Shown: positions 7,676 to 17,168, numbered from the stretch's first letter. The stretch is 64,000 nucleotides of DNA from Streptomyces sp. Isolate_45 (GCF_024721315.2 NZ_JANFAK020000021.1:96-64095), one strand, 5' to 3'. The notes: a model not told the origin generated them from the letters alone. Numbers and translations: made by a program.

Positions 7676-9049
7676 TCAGCGGCCGACGGGGGCGGACTCC
7701 GGGCGGGCGGCCCCCGAGGGGGCGCTGTTCGCCCCGGTCAGGCTGCGACCCTTCGTTTCCCGGGCCAGCAGCACCGTCACCGTCGTGACCAGCGCCGCCG
7801 CGCAGAGGTACAGGGAGACGGGCAGGGACGAATCGTGGTCCCGCAGGAGTTCGACCGCGATGATCGGAGCCAGGGCGCCACCGAGGATGGAGGCGAGCTG
7901 GGAGCCCATGGAGGCGCCGGAGTAGCGGACATGGGTGTCGAACAGCTCCGAGATGAAGGCCGCCTGCGGGCCGTACATCGCCCCGTGCAACAGCAGCCCG
8001 GCCGTCACCGCGACCGCGATCATCGGGAACGACCGGGTGTCCAGCAGGGCGAAGAAGGCGAAGGCCCAGCCCGCCATGCCGATCGACCCGACGAGCGTGA
8101 CCGCCCGACGGCCGATCCGGTCCGACAGGGCGCCCCACATCGGGATCGTCACGAAGTGCACGGCCGAACCGATCAGGACGGCGTTCAGCGCGTCGCTCTT
8201 CGGCAGTTGGAGGTGGACGGTGACGTACACCAGGAGGAAGGCCGTCAGGATGTAGTACGAGACGTTCTCCCCGAGCCGGGTGCCGATCGCCGTGAGGATG
8301 CCCCGCCGGCCGGTGCGCAGGACCTCGACGACCGGCGGCCTGCGCCGCTCGCCCGCCGCCTCCTCTGCCTCGGCCCGGGCCCGGGCCTCCAGGAAGGCGG
8401 GCGACTCGGACACCGACACCCGGATCCACAGCCCGATGACCACCAGCACCCCCGACAGCAGGAACGGCACCCGCCACCCCCAGGCCAGGAACGCCTCGTC
8501 GGACTGCACGGCCGCGAGGAACGCGAGGACGCCCGTCGCGAGCAGGTTGCCGCCCGGGGCGCCGGCCTGCGGCCACGACGCCCAGAAGCCCCGGTTCCGG
8601 TCGTCGCCGTGCTCGGCGACGAGCAGGACGGCCCCGCCCCACTCGCCGCCCAGCGCGAAGCCCTGCACCAGCCGCAGCACGGTGAGCAGGATCGGCGCGC
8701 CGACCCCGATGCTCGCGTGGGTGGGCAGCAGCCCCATCGCGAAGGTGGCGCCGCCCATCATCAGCAGACTGAGCACCAGCAGCCTCTTGCGGCCTATCCG
8801 GTCGCCGTAGTGCCCGAAGACGATCCCGCCCAGGGGGCGGGCGGCGAAGCCGACGGCGTAGGTGAGGAACGCGAGGAGGGTCCCGACCAGGGGGTCACTG
8901 GAGGGGAAGAACAGGGTGTTGAAGACGAGGGCGGCGGCGGACCCGTAGAGGAAGAAGTCGTACCACTCGATGGTGGTCCCGATCAGGCTGGCGGCAACGA
9001 TCCGCCGGATTCCGGATGGAGCCTTGGGGTCGGTACCGGTGGAGGCCAT
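7676..9049 (-). CDS. Metabolite:H+ symporter (MHS-family MFS transporter)
   Basis: This is a 457-residue MFS protein of the metabolite:H+ symporter group, which imports organic acids such as shikimate, alpha-ketoglutarate or benzoate. Diagnostic pieces are the N-terminal TTIEWYDFFLYG, the loop GHYGDRIGRKR, the LRLVQGFALGGEWGG segment and the mirrored SDRIGRRAVT in the second half. The ATG at 9049 is preferred over a GTG at 9094 because GGAAG lies upstream of the former and nothing upstream of the latter. It appears to be the first gene of an operon with the GAF regulator. The substrate is not predictable. Confidence 0.9.
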   Translation of the reverse strand: MASTGTDPKAPSGIRRIVAASLIGTTIEWYDFFLYGSAAALVFNTLFFPSSDPLVGTLLAFLTYAVGFAARPLGGIVFGHYGDRIGRKRLLVLSLLMMGGATFAMGLLPTHASIGVGAPILLTVLRLVQGFALGGEWGGAVLLVAEHGDDRNRGFWASWPQAGAPGGNLLATGVLAFLAAVQSDEAFLAWGWRVPFLLSGVLVVIGLWIRVSVSESPAFLEARARAEAEEAAGERRRPPVVEVLRTGRRGILTAIGTRLGENVSYYILTAFLLVYVTVHLQLPKSDALNAVLIGSAVHFVTIPMWGALSDRIGRRAVTLVGSIGMAGWAFAFFALLDTRSFPMIAVAVTAGLLLHGAMYGPQAAFISELFDTHVRYSGASMGSQLASILGGALAPIIAVELLRDHDSSLPVSLYLCAAALVTTVTVLLARETKGRSLTGANSAPSGAARPESAPVGR

Positions 9050-10132
9050 GTGCACCACTTCCAGGGTGTCTGCGGGGACGTCGGGTGTGGCCACAACGTA
9101 GAAGTCCGCAGGTCACCCGCATATGTGGCCTGCCATCACAATCGGGCCACGACTGGTGTGTCCCGGCACCACGTGACCTGAACGACCGCCCCGCAACCCC
9201 TCCGGAACGGGGCCGTGAGGCCCTGTCGGAATTGCAGAGTTAGGGCTCTTTTGGGTAGGCGGTGCTGACTCCCGTGCTGGTTTGGTGCTGACCTGAAAGC
9301 CCACGTCAGCACCCCTCGCGACCCGTCCCGTGCTGGTTCGGTGCTGGTTACGCTGCGTTGAGCGAGCCTTGTTTGTGGTCGAGGCGGGGCAAAGCGGCAG
9401 TGCAGAGAATCAGGCTGAGTTCCGCCTCTCGTGACCCTTCGTGCTGGGCGTTGGTTGGTGCGCCTCGATCCCCAAATTCGAGCGCACGACCCACTCCGCC
9501 GTGTCGCAGTTGGCGGGCGCACAACGAAGACCGGACTCCCGCTGGAGTCGGCCTTTGAGTACCAGCAGATTCTTCGTCTGCTGGTGGTACAGCAGCGGAA
9601 CCCATGCTGACCAGGGGAAACGGTAGTTGGTGCGGCTCCTTGGCGGGGCCTGGTCCGGAAATGGTCCGGATCTTGGTCCTGGTGGTCCCGAGGCGGAGAA
9701 GCTGGCGTGGGAGGGGAAGGTTTGGGAGTGGTCCCGGGTCTTGCACGCCCCCGGCAGCTCGCCAGCTGGCCCGGATCTTGGTCCGCCTGGAATCCTTCAC
9801 CGAGGTCGCCCACAGGCTCTCGACAGCCCTCGCTGGAGTATGTCGCAGTACACGACGAGGCAGCCCCTGGCCGGCATGCTCGGGCGGGCCTGCCGCCGTG
9901 GGTCGCCGAGAGGGTGGTGCCGGCGCCGCCGACTCCGTGCGCAGGCTTACCGGGCACGCCCCCGCACCCTCGCCGACTTCGCCCGCGCCCTCATGGCTGG
10001 GCACGCAGCCTCTACCTCAGCGGATTGACCATCTGATCAACACCCTCCGCGAACTTCCGCGGAGCAGCACTGGGTCCAGGACGGATGTGCGAACACGGCT
10101 CCCAGCTCTGGCGTCGACACCGCCCAAGTTGC
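9050..10132. other. Gene-poor 1.1-kb interval
   Basis: No convincing gene was found. Several frames are open here on both strands only because of base composition; none has a ribosome site or domain. The left part (9260-9360) has five close GTGCTG copies, one followed by GAC, and an inverse GTCAGCAC, like short repeats at element borders. The middle carries one copy of a dispersed repeat (see 9563-9775). A second GGATCTTGGTCC lies at about 9776-9787. Confidence 0.5.
9563..9775 (+). repeat. Dispersed non-coding repeat, copy 1
   Basis: This stretch matches 50539-50737 in the same orientation at roughly four bases in five. It shares blocks such as GCTGGTGGTACAGCAG, GCTGACCAGGGG, TCCGGATCTTGGTCCTGGTG (9665-9684 with 50640-50659) and GGCGGAGAAGCTGGCGTG. 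Copy 2 lacks about ten bases near the right end. Neither copy has a good open frame with a start, so it may be the remnant of a mobile element end or a structured locus. Confidence 0.7.
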
Positions 10133-10579
10133 TCAAAGCCCGAGGCTCGGTGGTGAGAGTGCGCCGAACCACACGTGGGTGACGGCGCTGACGTAGCGCG
10201 CCCCGCACCGGTCCGAGGGGACCACCAGCTGAGCTCCTGCCTCGTCGAGGTCCTCGCCGTCGAGTCGGGTGGCGAGAAGGATGGGGGCGTCACCGAAGTC
10301 GGCGTCCAGTTCGGCCCAGGACAGGACGGTGTGGTGCCCGTCCCCGCCGCTGATCGCGAGCAGGAAGCGACTTCGGTCCTTTCTGCGACGGACGTCGAAC
10401 GCGGGACCCGCGTCCGCGACTACGTCGCGCAGCAGCGGTCCTTCGAACGCGTGGTGTTGCGGGCCGTTGGTCGCGCAGTCGAAGGTGACCGCTGCCGTGC
10501 GTTGTTGCCATGCGCGCAGGTCGGCGACGCTCAGGGTCGCGGGGTGGTCGAGGTCTCCGTGCAGCATGAGTTTGGCCAT
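10133..10579 (-). CDS. Small sulfite-oxidase-fold (molybdopterin-binding-like) protein
   Basis: This 148-residue protein consists of little more than the SUOX/oxidoreductase molybdopterin-binding fold. It has the LSVADLRAWQQRT entry, the cofactor-region strand FDCATNGP with Cys35 in the position that ligates molybdenum in true enzymes, and a WAELDADFG stretch. No signal peptide or dimerisation domain is present. It sits just downstream of the large molybdenum oxidoreductase on the same strand (83-base gap), so it may be co-transcribed. It is a paralogue of the lipoprotein at 18472-19104, which lacks this Cys. The enzymatic role is unknown. An alternative in-frame ATG is at 10567. Confidence 0.75.
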   Translation of the reverse strand: MAKLMLHGDLDHPATLSVADLRAWQQRTAAVTFDCATNGPQHHAFEGPLLRDVVADAGPAFDVRRRKDRSRFLLAISGGDGHHTVLSWAELDADFGDAPILLATRLDGEDLDEAGAQLVVPSDRCGARYVSAVTHVWFGALSPPSLGL

Positions 10580-10662
10580 GCGTTTGTCATGCCCGGGACT
10601 GCGCGTTCCAGAACCTCATCTGCAAGTTTGGGCGTCTGATTCAAGCTGCAAGTATGGCGTCA

Positions 10663-13446
10663 TCATTCGATCCCACCTTGCATCTTCTGATGGATCTTCT
10701 GCCAGACGATGTCGCGCGTCACCGGAAGTTCTGTGAAGCGGATTCCCGTCGCGTCGCGCAGCGCGTTGGTGAAGGCGGGGGCCACCGGGTTGAAGGGGCT
10801 CTCGGACATGGACTTGGCGCCGAGGGGGCCGATCGCGTCGGAGGTTTCCATGAAGTGGACCTCGGTGCGCGGGACATCGGCGTATTGCGGGAGGCGGTAG
10901 CGGCGGAAAGCGGCCGTGGTGACCTCGCCGCGCTCGTCGACCCGTACGGTCTCGAAGAGGGTGGCGCCGAGGGCCTGGGCGACGCCGCCCTCGACCTGGC
11001 CGCGGCACTGCATCGGGTTCATGACCTTGCCCGCGTCCGCCGCGTGGACGCTGCGCAGGATCCTCATCTCGCCGGTCTCCGGGTCGACGGCGATCCGGAA
11101 CCACTGGGCGTTGAAGGCTACCGAGCGCGGTGAGCCGCCCCAGTGGCCGTCGGCGGCGAGCTCGTCGAGCTTGCCGGCCTCGTACGCGGCCTCGTACAGC
11201 TCCTTGAGGGTGACGACGCGGCCCGCGCAGTCGAAGGCTTCGGCGGACAGCTTGCACAGGTGCCGGGCCACGCCCGTGTGGCGGGCGGCGAAGGTGGTGA
11301 GGCGCTCGGCGAGGGAGTCGGCGGCCAGCATGACCGCCTTGCCCGCCACCACCGTGCCGGCCGACCCGAAGGCGCCGGTGTCGTGCCGGACCACGTCGGT
11401 GTCGGACTGGCGGACCGCGATCCGGTCGACCGTGGTGTTCAGGGCTCCGGCGGTGATCTGCTGGTGGACGGTGGTGGTGCCGTTGCCGAACTCCGCCGTG
11501 CCCACCGCGATGTCGTACGTCCCGTCGCGCAGCAGGCTGATCCGGGCGTCGGCGTAGTGGCCGCCGGGCGGGCCGGTCGCGATCATCGCGACCGCCGTGC
11601 CCTGACCCGTGAGCCAGCCCTCGGGAACGTCCTCGTGGCTGCGGTCCTCGGCGATGGCCTTGCGGACGACGTCCATGCACTGCTTCATCCCGTACGAGGC
11701 GATGAAGAGGTCCTCTTCGTGGCCGATCGGGGTGACCATGTGGTCGCCGGGGCCGATGACGTTCTTCTCGCGCAGGACGAGCGGGTCCATGCCGAGCCGG
11801 ACGGCGAGCTCGTCCATCACCGATTCGAGGGCGAAGAGGACCTGGCCCAGGCCGTAGCCGCGGAAGGCGCCGGCCGGCACCCCGTTGGTGTAGACGGAGT
11901 AGGCCTCGACCTGCTTGTTCGGGGCCTTGTAGACCGCGAAGGACTCGCCGACGCTGTGGAACATCACCGCCGGGCCGTGGTTCCCGTAGGCGCCGGTGTT
12001 GGAGACGACCCGGATGCGCAGCGCGGTGAGGGTGCCGTCCTTCTTGGCGCCGATCTTGATGGTGATCTTGAAGGGGTGGCGGGTGGTGGCTCCGTAGAAC
12101 TGCTCGGCGCGGGTGAATTCGAGTTTCACGGGCCGCCGCAGTTTCAGGGCGGCGAGGACCACGATGTCCTCGGTGAGCATCTCCTGCTTGCCGCCGAACC
12201 CGCCGCCCACGCGGCCCGCGACGACACGGACCTCGTCCTCGTTCAGGTCGTAGAGGGCGCACAGCGCCCGCCGGGTCAGGAACGGCGCCTGGGTGGAGGA
12301 GCGGACGGTGATGCGCTCGCCCGGGGAGCCGTCCTCCTTGGGCTCGAAGTACGCGACGCTGCCGTGGGTTTCGAGGCTGGCGTGCTGCACGCGCTGGGTG
12401 TGGAAGGTCTCCTCGTAGACGACGTCCGCTTCCGCGTACCCCATCTCCATGTCGCCGAGGGTGTTGTGGACCTCGCCGCACACGTTGTTCTCGGCGCGGA
12501 AGATGCCCGACTCGGGTCCCTTGGGGTGGAGGACGGGGGCGCCCGGGAGCATGGCCTCCTCCGGGTCGATGACGTACGGGAGTTCCTCGTACGTGACCAC
12601 CACGCGGCGGCACCCCTCCTCGGCGGCCTGCTCGGAGTCGGCGACCACGGCGGCCACGCGCTGGCCGACGAAGCGGACCACGTCGTCCAGGACCCGGGTG
12701 TCCATCGGGTCCTCGGTGGGGTGCTCGTGGCGGGCGCTCGAGTACAGGTGGTCGGGGGCGTCGTGGTGGGTGAAGACCGCGTGGACGCCCGGGACTCGGA
12801 GGGCGTCGGTGGTGTCGATGGAGACGATGCGGGCGTGCGGGTGCGGGGAGCGCAGCAGCTTCATGTGGAGCAGGCCGGGGACGTCGATGTCGAAGGTGTA
12901 GCGGGCGGTGCCGGTGACGACCTGGGGGCCGGCGGGGGCGCCGAGGCTCTTGCCGACGGCCTTTCCCGCCTCCGGGGTTTCGACGTGCTTCACGCCGCGT
13001 ACGGCGTCCTCGATGGCGCGGTAGCCCGTACAGCGGCAGATGTTGCCCTTGAAGGCGCGGGGGAGGTCCTCGAGCTTGCCGTCGTCGTGGGCGGTGCCCC
13101 GCTCGGCCTGGAGGGCGGAGGTGGTCATCAGGAATCCGGCGGTGCAGAAGCCGCACTGGAAGCCCTGGGCGTCGAGGAACTGCTGCTGGGCGGGATGGAG
13201 CTCGCCGCCGGGCGGGCACAGTCCCTCGACGGTGGTGACCGCGCGGCCCTCGGCGCGGACGGCCGGGTAGAGGCAGCTGTGGACGGGCTGCCCGTCGACG
13301 TGGACCGTGCAGGCGCCGCAGTCGCCCTGGTCGCAGCCCTTCTTCACGCCGAACCAGCCGCGCTCGCGGAGGTAGGTGCGCAGGCACTGGCCGGAGCGGG
13401 GCTCGTCCTCGAAGCGCCGCTTGTTGATCTCGATCTCGTAGCTCAT
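10663..13446 (-). CDS. Xanthine-dehydrogenase-type oxidoreductase, fused 2Fe-2S and molybdenum subunits
   Basis: This 927-residue fusion carries an N-terminal two-cluster iron-sulfur domain and the molybdopterin-binding large subunit of the xanthine dehydrogenase/aldehyde oxidase family. The plant-type 2Fe-2S cysteines are at about 38, 43, 46 and 58, and the second cluster set at about 98, 101, 137 and 139. The large part has [22 protein letters not shown] and a terminal [14 protein letters not shown] whose Glu matches the catalytic Glu of GxGEP. It hydroxylates a purine or aldehyde using molybdenum cofactor, passing electrons to the FAD subunit. Its ATG overlaps the stop of the FAD gene (ATGA). 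Splitting FAD off while fusing the other two is a recognised actinobacterial layout. No XdhC-like maturation factor is nearby. Confidence 0.9.
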   Translation of the reverse strand: MSYEIEINKRRFEDEPRSGQCLRTYLRERGWFGVKKGCDQGDCGACTVHVDGQPVHSCLYPAVRAEGRAVTTVEGLCPPGGELHPAQQQFLDAQGFQCGFCTAGFLMTTSALQAERGTAHDDGKLEDLPRAFKGNICRCTGYRAIEDAVRGVKHVETPEAGKAVGKSLGAPAGPQVVTGTARYTFDIDVPGLLHMKLLRSPHPHARIVSIDTTDALRVPGVHAVFTHHDAPDHLYSSARHEHPTEDPMDTRVLDDVVRFVGQRVAAVVADSEQAAEEGCRRVVVTYEELPYVIDPEEAMLPGAPVLHPKGPESGIFRAENNVCGEVHNTLGDMEMGYAEADVVYEETFHTQRVQHASLETHGSVAYFEPKEDGSPGERITVRSSTQAPFLTRRALCALYDLNEDEVRVVAGRVGGGFGGKQEMLTEDIVVLAALKLRRPVKLEFTRAEQFYGATTRHPFKITIKIGAKKDGTLTALRIRVVSNTGAYGNHGPAVMFHSVGESFAVYKAPNKQVEAYSVYTNGVPAGAFRGYGLGQVLFALESVMDELAVRLGMDPLVLREKNVIGPGDHMVTPIGHEEDLFIASYGMKQCMDVVRKAIAEDRSHEDVPEGWLTGQGTAVAMIATGPPGGHYADARISLLRDGTYDIAVGTAEFGNGTTTVHQQITAGALNTTVDRIAVRQSDTDVVRHDTGAFGSAGTVVAGKAVMLAADSLAERLTTFAARHTGVARHLCKLSAEAFDCAGRVVTLKELYEAAYEAGKLDELAADGHWGGSPRSVAFNAQWFRIAVDPETGEMRILRSVHAADAGKVMNPMQCRGQVEGGVAQALGATLFETVRVDERGEVTTAAFRRYRLPQYADVPRTEVHFMETSDAIGPLGAKSMSESPFNPVAPAFTNALRDATGIRFTELPVTRDIVWQKIHQKMQGGIE

Positions 13447-14270
13447 CGGGAAACCTCCTCGGGGTCGAGCTCGCGGCGGATCTCCTCGGCGAGGAGCAGC
13501 GCCATGTGGCGCCGCCAGGCGGGCAGTCCGTGGATGTCGTCGTACCACTCGTCGGGCCGGACGGTGTCGTCGATCGTCCGGCGCAGCTCGGCCGCCGTGG
13601 GCGGCAGGGCGAACCAGAAGCGGAAGGGCCGGGTGGTGGCGGCCGAGACGGTGACCGTGAGGGAGCCGTCCTGGGGGTCGTGGGCGCCGATGACGAGGGC
13701 GCCGGAGCGGCCGAGGCCGTAGAGGGAGGCCTGGCGGAAGGCCGTACGGGAGTCCAGGGCGCGGGCGGGCAGCCGCACCGAGCGCAGCAGTTCGCCGTCG
13801 CGCAGGTCCTTGACGCCGGCTCCGCGGATGAAGTCGGTGACGGGCAGGCGGCGGGTGGCGCCGTCCTGGCCCTGGAGGAGGACGGTGCCGTCGAGGGCGG
13901 CGGTGAGGGAGATCATCGGTCCGGCGGGGAGGGCGTTGCAGAGGTTGCCGCCGACGGTCGCCATGTTCCAGATCTTGAAGCTGGCGAGGAAGGCCCGGCA
14001 GCACTGTTCGAAGAGCGGCGCGGCCGTGGCGGGCAGGGTCCGGCCGAAGCGGGACAGCTCGGTGATGGTGCAGGTGGCGGCGATGTCGAGGGAGCCGTCG
14101 GGCTGCCGGGACAGGGGCGGCCAGCCCATCCGGGAGAGGTCGACGAGACGGCGGATGTGGGGCTGGGGCTCGGAGAAGAGGTACGTGCCGCCGCCGAGCC
14201 AGGCGTCACCCGGACGCCAGGGTTCGCGGCGGCGGGCATCGCGTACGTCGAGCACCGTATTGAGATCCAA
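13443..14270 (-). CDS. FAD-binding subunit of the xanthine-dehydrogenase-type enzyme
   Basis: This 275-residue FAD_binding_5 plus CO-dehydrogenase flavoprotein C-terminal protein has the typical flavin motifs [15 protein letters not shown] near the start and [15 protein letters not shown] in the middle. It takes electrons from the iron-sulfur/molybdenum partner that follows it. The TTG start at 14270 (protein beginning LDLNTVLDV) fits the family N-terminus and has GAGAGGAC about 11 bases upstream; longer in-frame starts add sequence unlike the family. The gene overlaps its partner by 4 bases and is divergent from the PucR regulator at 14506, its likely controller. Confidence 0.8.
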   Translation of the reverse strand: MDLNTVLDVRDARRREPWRPGDAWLGGGTYLFSEPQPHIRRLVDLSRMGWPPLSRQPDGSLDIAATCTITELSRFGRTLPATAAPLFEQCCRAFLASFKIWNMATVGGNLCNALPAGPMISLTAALDGTVLLQGQDGATRRLPVTDFIRGAGVKDLRDGELLRSVRLPARALDSRTAFRQASLYGLGRSGALVIGAHDPQDGSLTVTVSAATTRPFRFWFALPPTAAELRRTIDDTVRPDEWYDDIHGLPAWRRHMALLLAEEIRRELDPEEVSR

Positions 14271-14505
14271 TTTGAGCCACTGTCCTCTCCGGCCCGACGG
14301 CGAACAACCGCGGGGTTCCCGCCAGTGAAGCAACGAGGCGAGGCCGAAACGACTGGTCCGGGCCACGGAATCACACAGCCTCCCCGTGACCGTTCCTGGA
14401 TGATCAACCAAGAGGTCATCTGGTCTTTGTGCTTGCATTTACGATGGACTTCCGCCTCTTCACCTAGCGAATGTGGGTTACTGCCCACCGCAAGGAGTCC
14501 CTGCC

Positions 14506-15975
14506 ATGCACGTCCTCGACCTCCTCCAGTCCGACGACCTCGGCCTCACCCTGCTCTGGGGCGAGGAGGCCCTTCTCGGCCAGGACATCAGCGGGGTCAC
14601 CGCCACCGACCTGGAGGACCCGGGCAGGTTCCTGGGCCCCGGAGAGCTCGTGCTCAGCGGCCTGGTGTGGTGGGCGGAAGGCGACCCGGCGAAGGCGGAC
14701 CGATTCGTCGCCGCCCTCGCCGACGCCGGGGCCACGGCCCTGCTGGCCGGTGAGGAGACCCACGGAGGTGTGCCCGACGAGCTGGTCGCCGCCTGCCGGG
14801 CCCACCGGGTGCCCATCGCGGCCGTGCCCGCGACCACCAGCTTCCGGGCGGTGACCGAGGCGGTGTACCTGCGCCAGTGGGGCGATCTCAGCCGCCGCCC
14901 CACCCGCAACCGCGCCTTCGCCCTGCCAGAGAACGTGCGCGGCGAGCTGAGCCGGCTCGCCGAGGGCGGGGCCGGACCGGCTGAACTGCTGGACCGGGCA
15001 TGCGCGCACCTCGGCCGGGTGGCCTGCTATCTGCTCACCGCCAGCGGCCGCACGGTGGCCCGCACCCCGTCCGCGCCTGCCCTGTCGGCCCGGCAGGCGG
15101 CGTCGGCGCCCGCGAGGGGCGGGGTCTGGCTGCGCGTCGAGGCCGAGAGCACCCCGTACGACGCCTGGCACCTGCACCTCCCCGACCCGGACGCGGCCCC
15201 GCCGCGCGTGCTCCACGAGATCGCCGAGATCCTCGCCCAGTACCGCGACGGGCAGAGCCGCCGGGTTGCCGGTGCGCGCGTGGCGGGGCAGGACTTGATC
15301 GCGCTACTGGAAGGGATTCCCGCCGACCCCGGGGTGCTGGAGGAGGCCCTTGGCGCGGCCGGCCTGCCCGCGGACGGCCGCTACCGGGTGCTGGCCGCGA
15401 CCTCCGGCGACGCCCTGGCCGAGGCCCTGGGGCATCTGGACGGGGCCCCGCACGCGGTGGGCCGCACGGCGGCGGTGCTGTACGAGGGCCCGGACGCGGA
15501 GGCTCCGGGTACGGACGCGGCGGCCCGGCTCCGCTTGGTGTGGCCGCTGCTCCAGGCCTGCGGGGACCCGGAGGCGGATCTGCGCCTGGGCGTCGGCGCG
15601 CAGGCTGTCGGGACCGAGGGGCTGCGCGAGTCGCTGAGCCAGGCCCGGTTCGCCCTGACGGCGGCCGACGAGGAGATCCCGGTCCGCGGGATCGAGCAGC
15701 TGGACACCCTCGCCGCACTGCTGGCGGGCGTCCCGCCCGAGGTGCGGACGGTGTTCGGCGCTCGGACGCTGGGGGCCCTGGGGGAGGGGATGCTTCGGGA
15801 GACCCTGGAGGTCTTCCTGGCCAACAACTGCTCCTGGACGCGCACGGCGGAAGCCCTGCATCTGCACGTCAACACCGTGCACTACCGGATCGACCGGGTG
15901 GAGGCCCTCACGGGCCGGGACCTCACCCGCCTCGACCACAAGGTCGACCTTTACGCGGCGCTGCACTGCGGCTGA
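14506..15975 (+). CDS. PucR-family regulator of the purine-type oxidoreductase
   Basis: This 489-residue regulator has an N-terminal purine-catabolism (PucR) domain (HVLDLLQSDDLGLTLLWG onward), a middle domain, and a C-terminal PucR helix-turn-helix ending in the family pattern CSWTRTAEALHLHVNTVHYR. The ATG at 14506 has AAGGAG nine bases upstream. It is divergent from the xanthine-dehydrogenase-type operon with a 235-base shared gap, an arrangement in which PucR proteins usually respond to a purine and control the oxidase genes. The gap contains an ACCA...TGGT inverted repeat near 14408-14425 that could be an operator, but this is weak. Confidence 0.9.
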   Translation: MHVLDLLQSDDLGLTLLWGEEALLGQDISGVTATDLEDPGRFLGPGELVLSGLVWWAEGDPAKADRFVAALADAGATALLAGEETHGGVPDELVAACRAHRVPIAAVPATTSFRAVTEAVYLRQWGDLSRRPTRNRAFALPENVRGELSRLAEGGAGPAELLDRACAHLGRVACYLLTASGRTVARTPSAPALSARQAASAPARGGVWLRVEAESTPYDAWHLHLPDPDAAPPRVLHEIAEILAQYRDGQSRRVAGARVAGQDLIALLEGIPADPGVLEEALGAAGLPADGRYRVLAATSGDALAEALGHLDGAPHAVGRTAAVLYEGPDAEAPGTDAAARLRLVWPLLQACGDPEADLRLGVGAQAVGTEGLRESLSQARFALTAADEEIPVRGIEQLDTLAALLAGVPPEVRTVFGARTLGALGEGMLRETLEVFLANNCSWTRTAEALHLHVNTVHYRIDRVEALTGRDLTRLDHKVDLYAALHCG

Positions 15976-16017
15976 CCGGCCGCCGGGGCACGATGCCCCC
16001 GTCGTCTCCCTGTTCCG

Positions 16018-16416
16018 CTAAGCCAGGTCGATGTGAACGTCGGTGGACTTCACCCGGGCCGTCACGGTCACCCCGACCGCGATGCCGAGCTCCTCCACCG
16101 ACTCGCGCGTCACTACGGAGACGACGCGGTGCGGGCCCGACTGGATCTCCACCTGCGCCGCGACATCGTCGAGCCGGACAGCGGTGACGATCCCGGCGAA
16201 GGAGTTCCGTACCGAAGTGGCGGCGGCACCGGACGGCAGGGGGTGCAGCCCGGCGGCGCGCTCCTTGGCCAGCACGGCGAGGACCGCACCGTCGACGACT
16301 CGGGACCCGTCCGGGGCGCGGTCGGAGGACAGTCGGCCGGACTCGACCCAGCGGCGGACTGTCTCAGGGCTCACGCGCAGCAGGGTGGCGGCCTGCCCGA
16401 TGGAATACGACGGCAC
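16018..16416 (-). CDS. Helix-turn-helix plus Mop (TOBE) molybdate-binding protein, copy 1
   Basis: This 132-residue protein has a MerR/excisionase-like helix-turn-helix (YSIGQAATLLRVSPETVRRW, residues 4-23) followed by a C-terminal Mop/TOBE domain (VRNSFAGIVTAVRLDDV to VKSTDVHIDL), the module that binds molybdate or tungstate. It probably senses or buffers oxyanion, or acts as a ModE-like regulator. It is paralogous to the protein at 23908-24312. The GTG start lies only nine bases from the left end of the IS-derived cassette, so its native promoter was likely displaced and the element end may now supply transcription. It is convergent with the PucR gene, 42 bases away. Confidence 0.85.
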   Translation of the reverse strand: MPSYSIGQAATLLRVSPETVRRWVESGRLSSDRAPDGSRVVDGAVLAVLAKERAAGLHPLPSGAAATSVRNSFAGIVTAVRLDDVAAQVEIQSGPHRVVSVVTRESVEELGIAVGVTVTARVKSTDVHIDLA

Positions 16417-16425
16417 GCCCGAAGC

Positions 16426-16468
16426 CTAGATGATCGATTCCAAGGGGTCAGTGATCGTAGGCGGTCAG
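16426..16468 (+). repeat. Left terminal inverted repeat of the IS5-type cassette
   Basis: It begins CTAGATGATCGATTCCAAGG and runs inward to the end of the transposase remnant. Forty of 43 bases match the reverse complement of 17126-17168. A shorter related end, CCTTGGAATCGATCAGTTAG, lies at 16592-16611 in opposite orientation. Confidence 0.75.
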
Positions 16469-16553
16469 TGAGCGCAGGATGGGCTGGCGGGTGTGGTCGT
16501 TGTGCCAGATCGCGGCGGTCAGCGCGAGGATTCGCGGTGTCCAACTCTGTCTT
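16448..16553 (-). pseudogene. IS5-family transposase C-terminal remnant
   Basis: Read on the minus strand this gives about 34 residues ending LALTAAIWHND, a few residues, then RSLTAYDH and a stop. That is the characteristic C-terminus of Streptomyces IS5-family DDE transposases. An in-frame stop lies just upstream, and the rest of the gene, including its catalytic residues, is gone. The stop codon is two bases from the inner edge of the 20-base left IS end. Confidence 0.75.
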
Positions 16554-16591
16554 CACACACTGACGCCCTCGTCCTCTGCGTGCAGCCGATG

Positions 16592-16611
16592 CCTTGGAAT
16601 CGATCAGTTAG
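16592..16611. repeat. Internal IS end upstream of the GNAT gene
   Basis: CCTTGGAATCGATCAGTTAG is a third copy of the IS terminal repeat, ending in the YTAR-type TTAG. It ends ten bases before the GNAT start codon. Homology to the other copies is limited to the outermost 20 bases, as expected for the opposite (transposase 5-prime) end of the element. It may contribute to transcription of the GNAT gene. Confidence 0.6.
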
Positions 16612-16621
16612 CCTCCCGTCC

Positions 16622-17146
16622 ATGGAGTCGATTCTGTACGGCGCCGAGGTGACCCTCCGGCCTGCTGTCCCCTCCGACGTTCCGGCGCTGGCCGCCATCC
16701 GGGCGAAGCCCGAGGTGTACGCGCGCTGGCGCGGCGACGCGGACCTTGCCGCGGAGGTCGCCGGCGACCTCGGCGATCCCGGGGTCAACTTGCTGGTCAT
16801 CGAGCTGGACGGCCGCACGGTCGGTGGCATCCAGTGGGGCGAGGAGACCGATCCGGACTACCGGCACGCGAACATCGACCTCTATCTGGACCCGGCGATG
16901 CACGGACGGGGCCTGGGCACCGACGCCGTCCGCACCCTGGCCCGGCACCTCATCACCGATCACCGCTTCCACCGCCTGGTGATCGATCCGGCGGCGGACA
17001 ACGCCGCCGCCATCCGCTGCTACACCAAGGTCGGCTTCCGCCCGGTCGGCATCATGCGCAACTACGAACGCGGACCGGACGGCAGCTGGCACAACGGGCT
17101 CCTGATGGACCTGCTGGCCGATGAGCTGACCACCTACGGTCACTGA
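16622..17146 (+). CDS. GNAT-family N-acetyltransferase, RimJ/AAC(6')-like
   Basis: This 174-residue acetyltransferase uses acetyl-CoA. The family core is visible: GGIQWGEET (strand 4), the acetyl-CoA pyrophosphate loop MHGRGLGTDAVRTLARHL (about 97-114), and VIDPAADNAAAIRCYTKVGF followed by a C-terminal strand. The HANIDLYLDP stretch is typical of aminoglycoside 6'-N-acetyltransferase-like and RimJ-like members, so it may act on an antibiotic or a protein N-terminus. The gene sits inside IS-type inverted repeats. Its final codons (ELTTYGH then stop) mirror the transposase end (SLTAYDH then stop), so its 3-prime end was formed at the IS end. Ten bases separate the internal IS end from the ATG, leaving almost no room for a Shine-Dalgarno site. 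Confidence 0.85.
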   Translation: MESILYGAEVTLRPAVPSDVPALAAIRAKPEVYARWRGDADLAAEVAGDLGDPGVNLLVIELDGRTVGGIQWGEETDPDYRHANIDLYLDPAMHGRGLGTDAVRTLARHLITDHRFHRLVIDPAADNAAAIRCYTKVGFRPVGIMRNYERGPDGSWHNGLLMDLLADELTTYGH

Positions 17147-17168
17147 CCGCTTGGAATCGATCATCTAG
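17126..17168 (-). repeat. Right terminal inverted repeat of the IS5-type cassette
   Basis: Read inward on the minus strand this gives CTAGATGATCGATTCCAAGC and continues for 43 bases with three mismatches to the left repeat. It includes the last six codons and stop of the GNAT gene. Past it, to 17231, lies only the convergent end of the DyP gene. Confidence 0.75.

Larger units (their letters stand above)
16426..17168. mobile_element. IS5-type-derived cassette carrying a GNAT gene
   Basis: The segment is bounded by CTAG at both ends and by inverted repeats of about 43 bases (16426-16468 and 17126-17168) that differ at only three positions; the outer part reads ATGATCGATTCCAAG. CTAG is a YTAR target of the sort duplicated by IS5-group elements. 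Inside are a transposase C-terminal remnant, a third IS end at 16592-16611 (ending TTAG), and a GNAT gene whose last codons lie within the right inverted repeat. It looks like a decayed IS pair that captured or was fused to an acetyltransferase. Confidence 0.65.

Noticed and set aside
9348..10004. Minus-strand frame of about 218 codons in the gene-poor interval
   Set aside because: Its product is low-complexity with no start signal, it overlaps the dispersed repeat, and copy 2 of the repeat breaks the frame.
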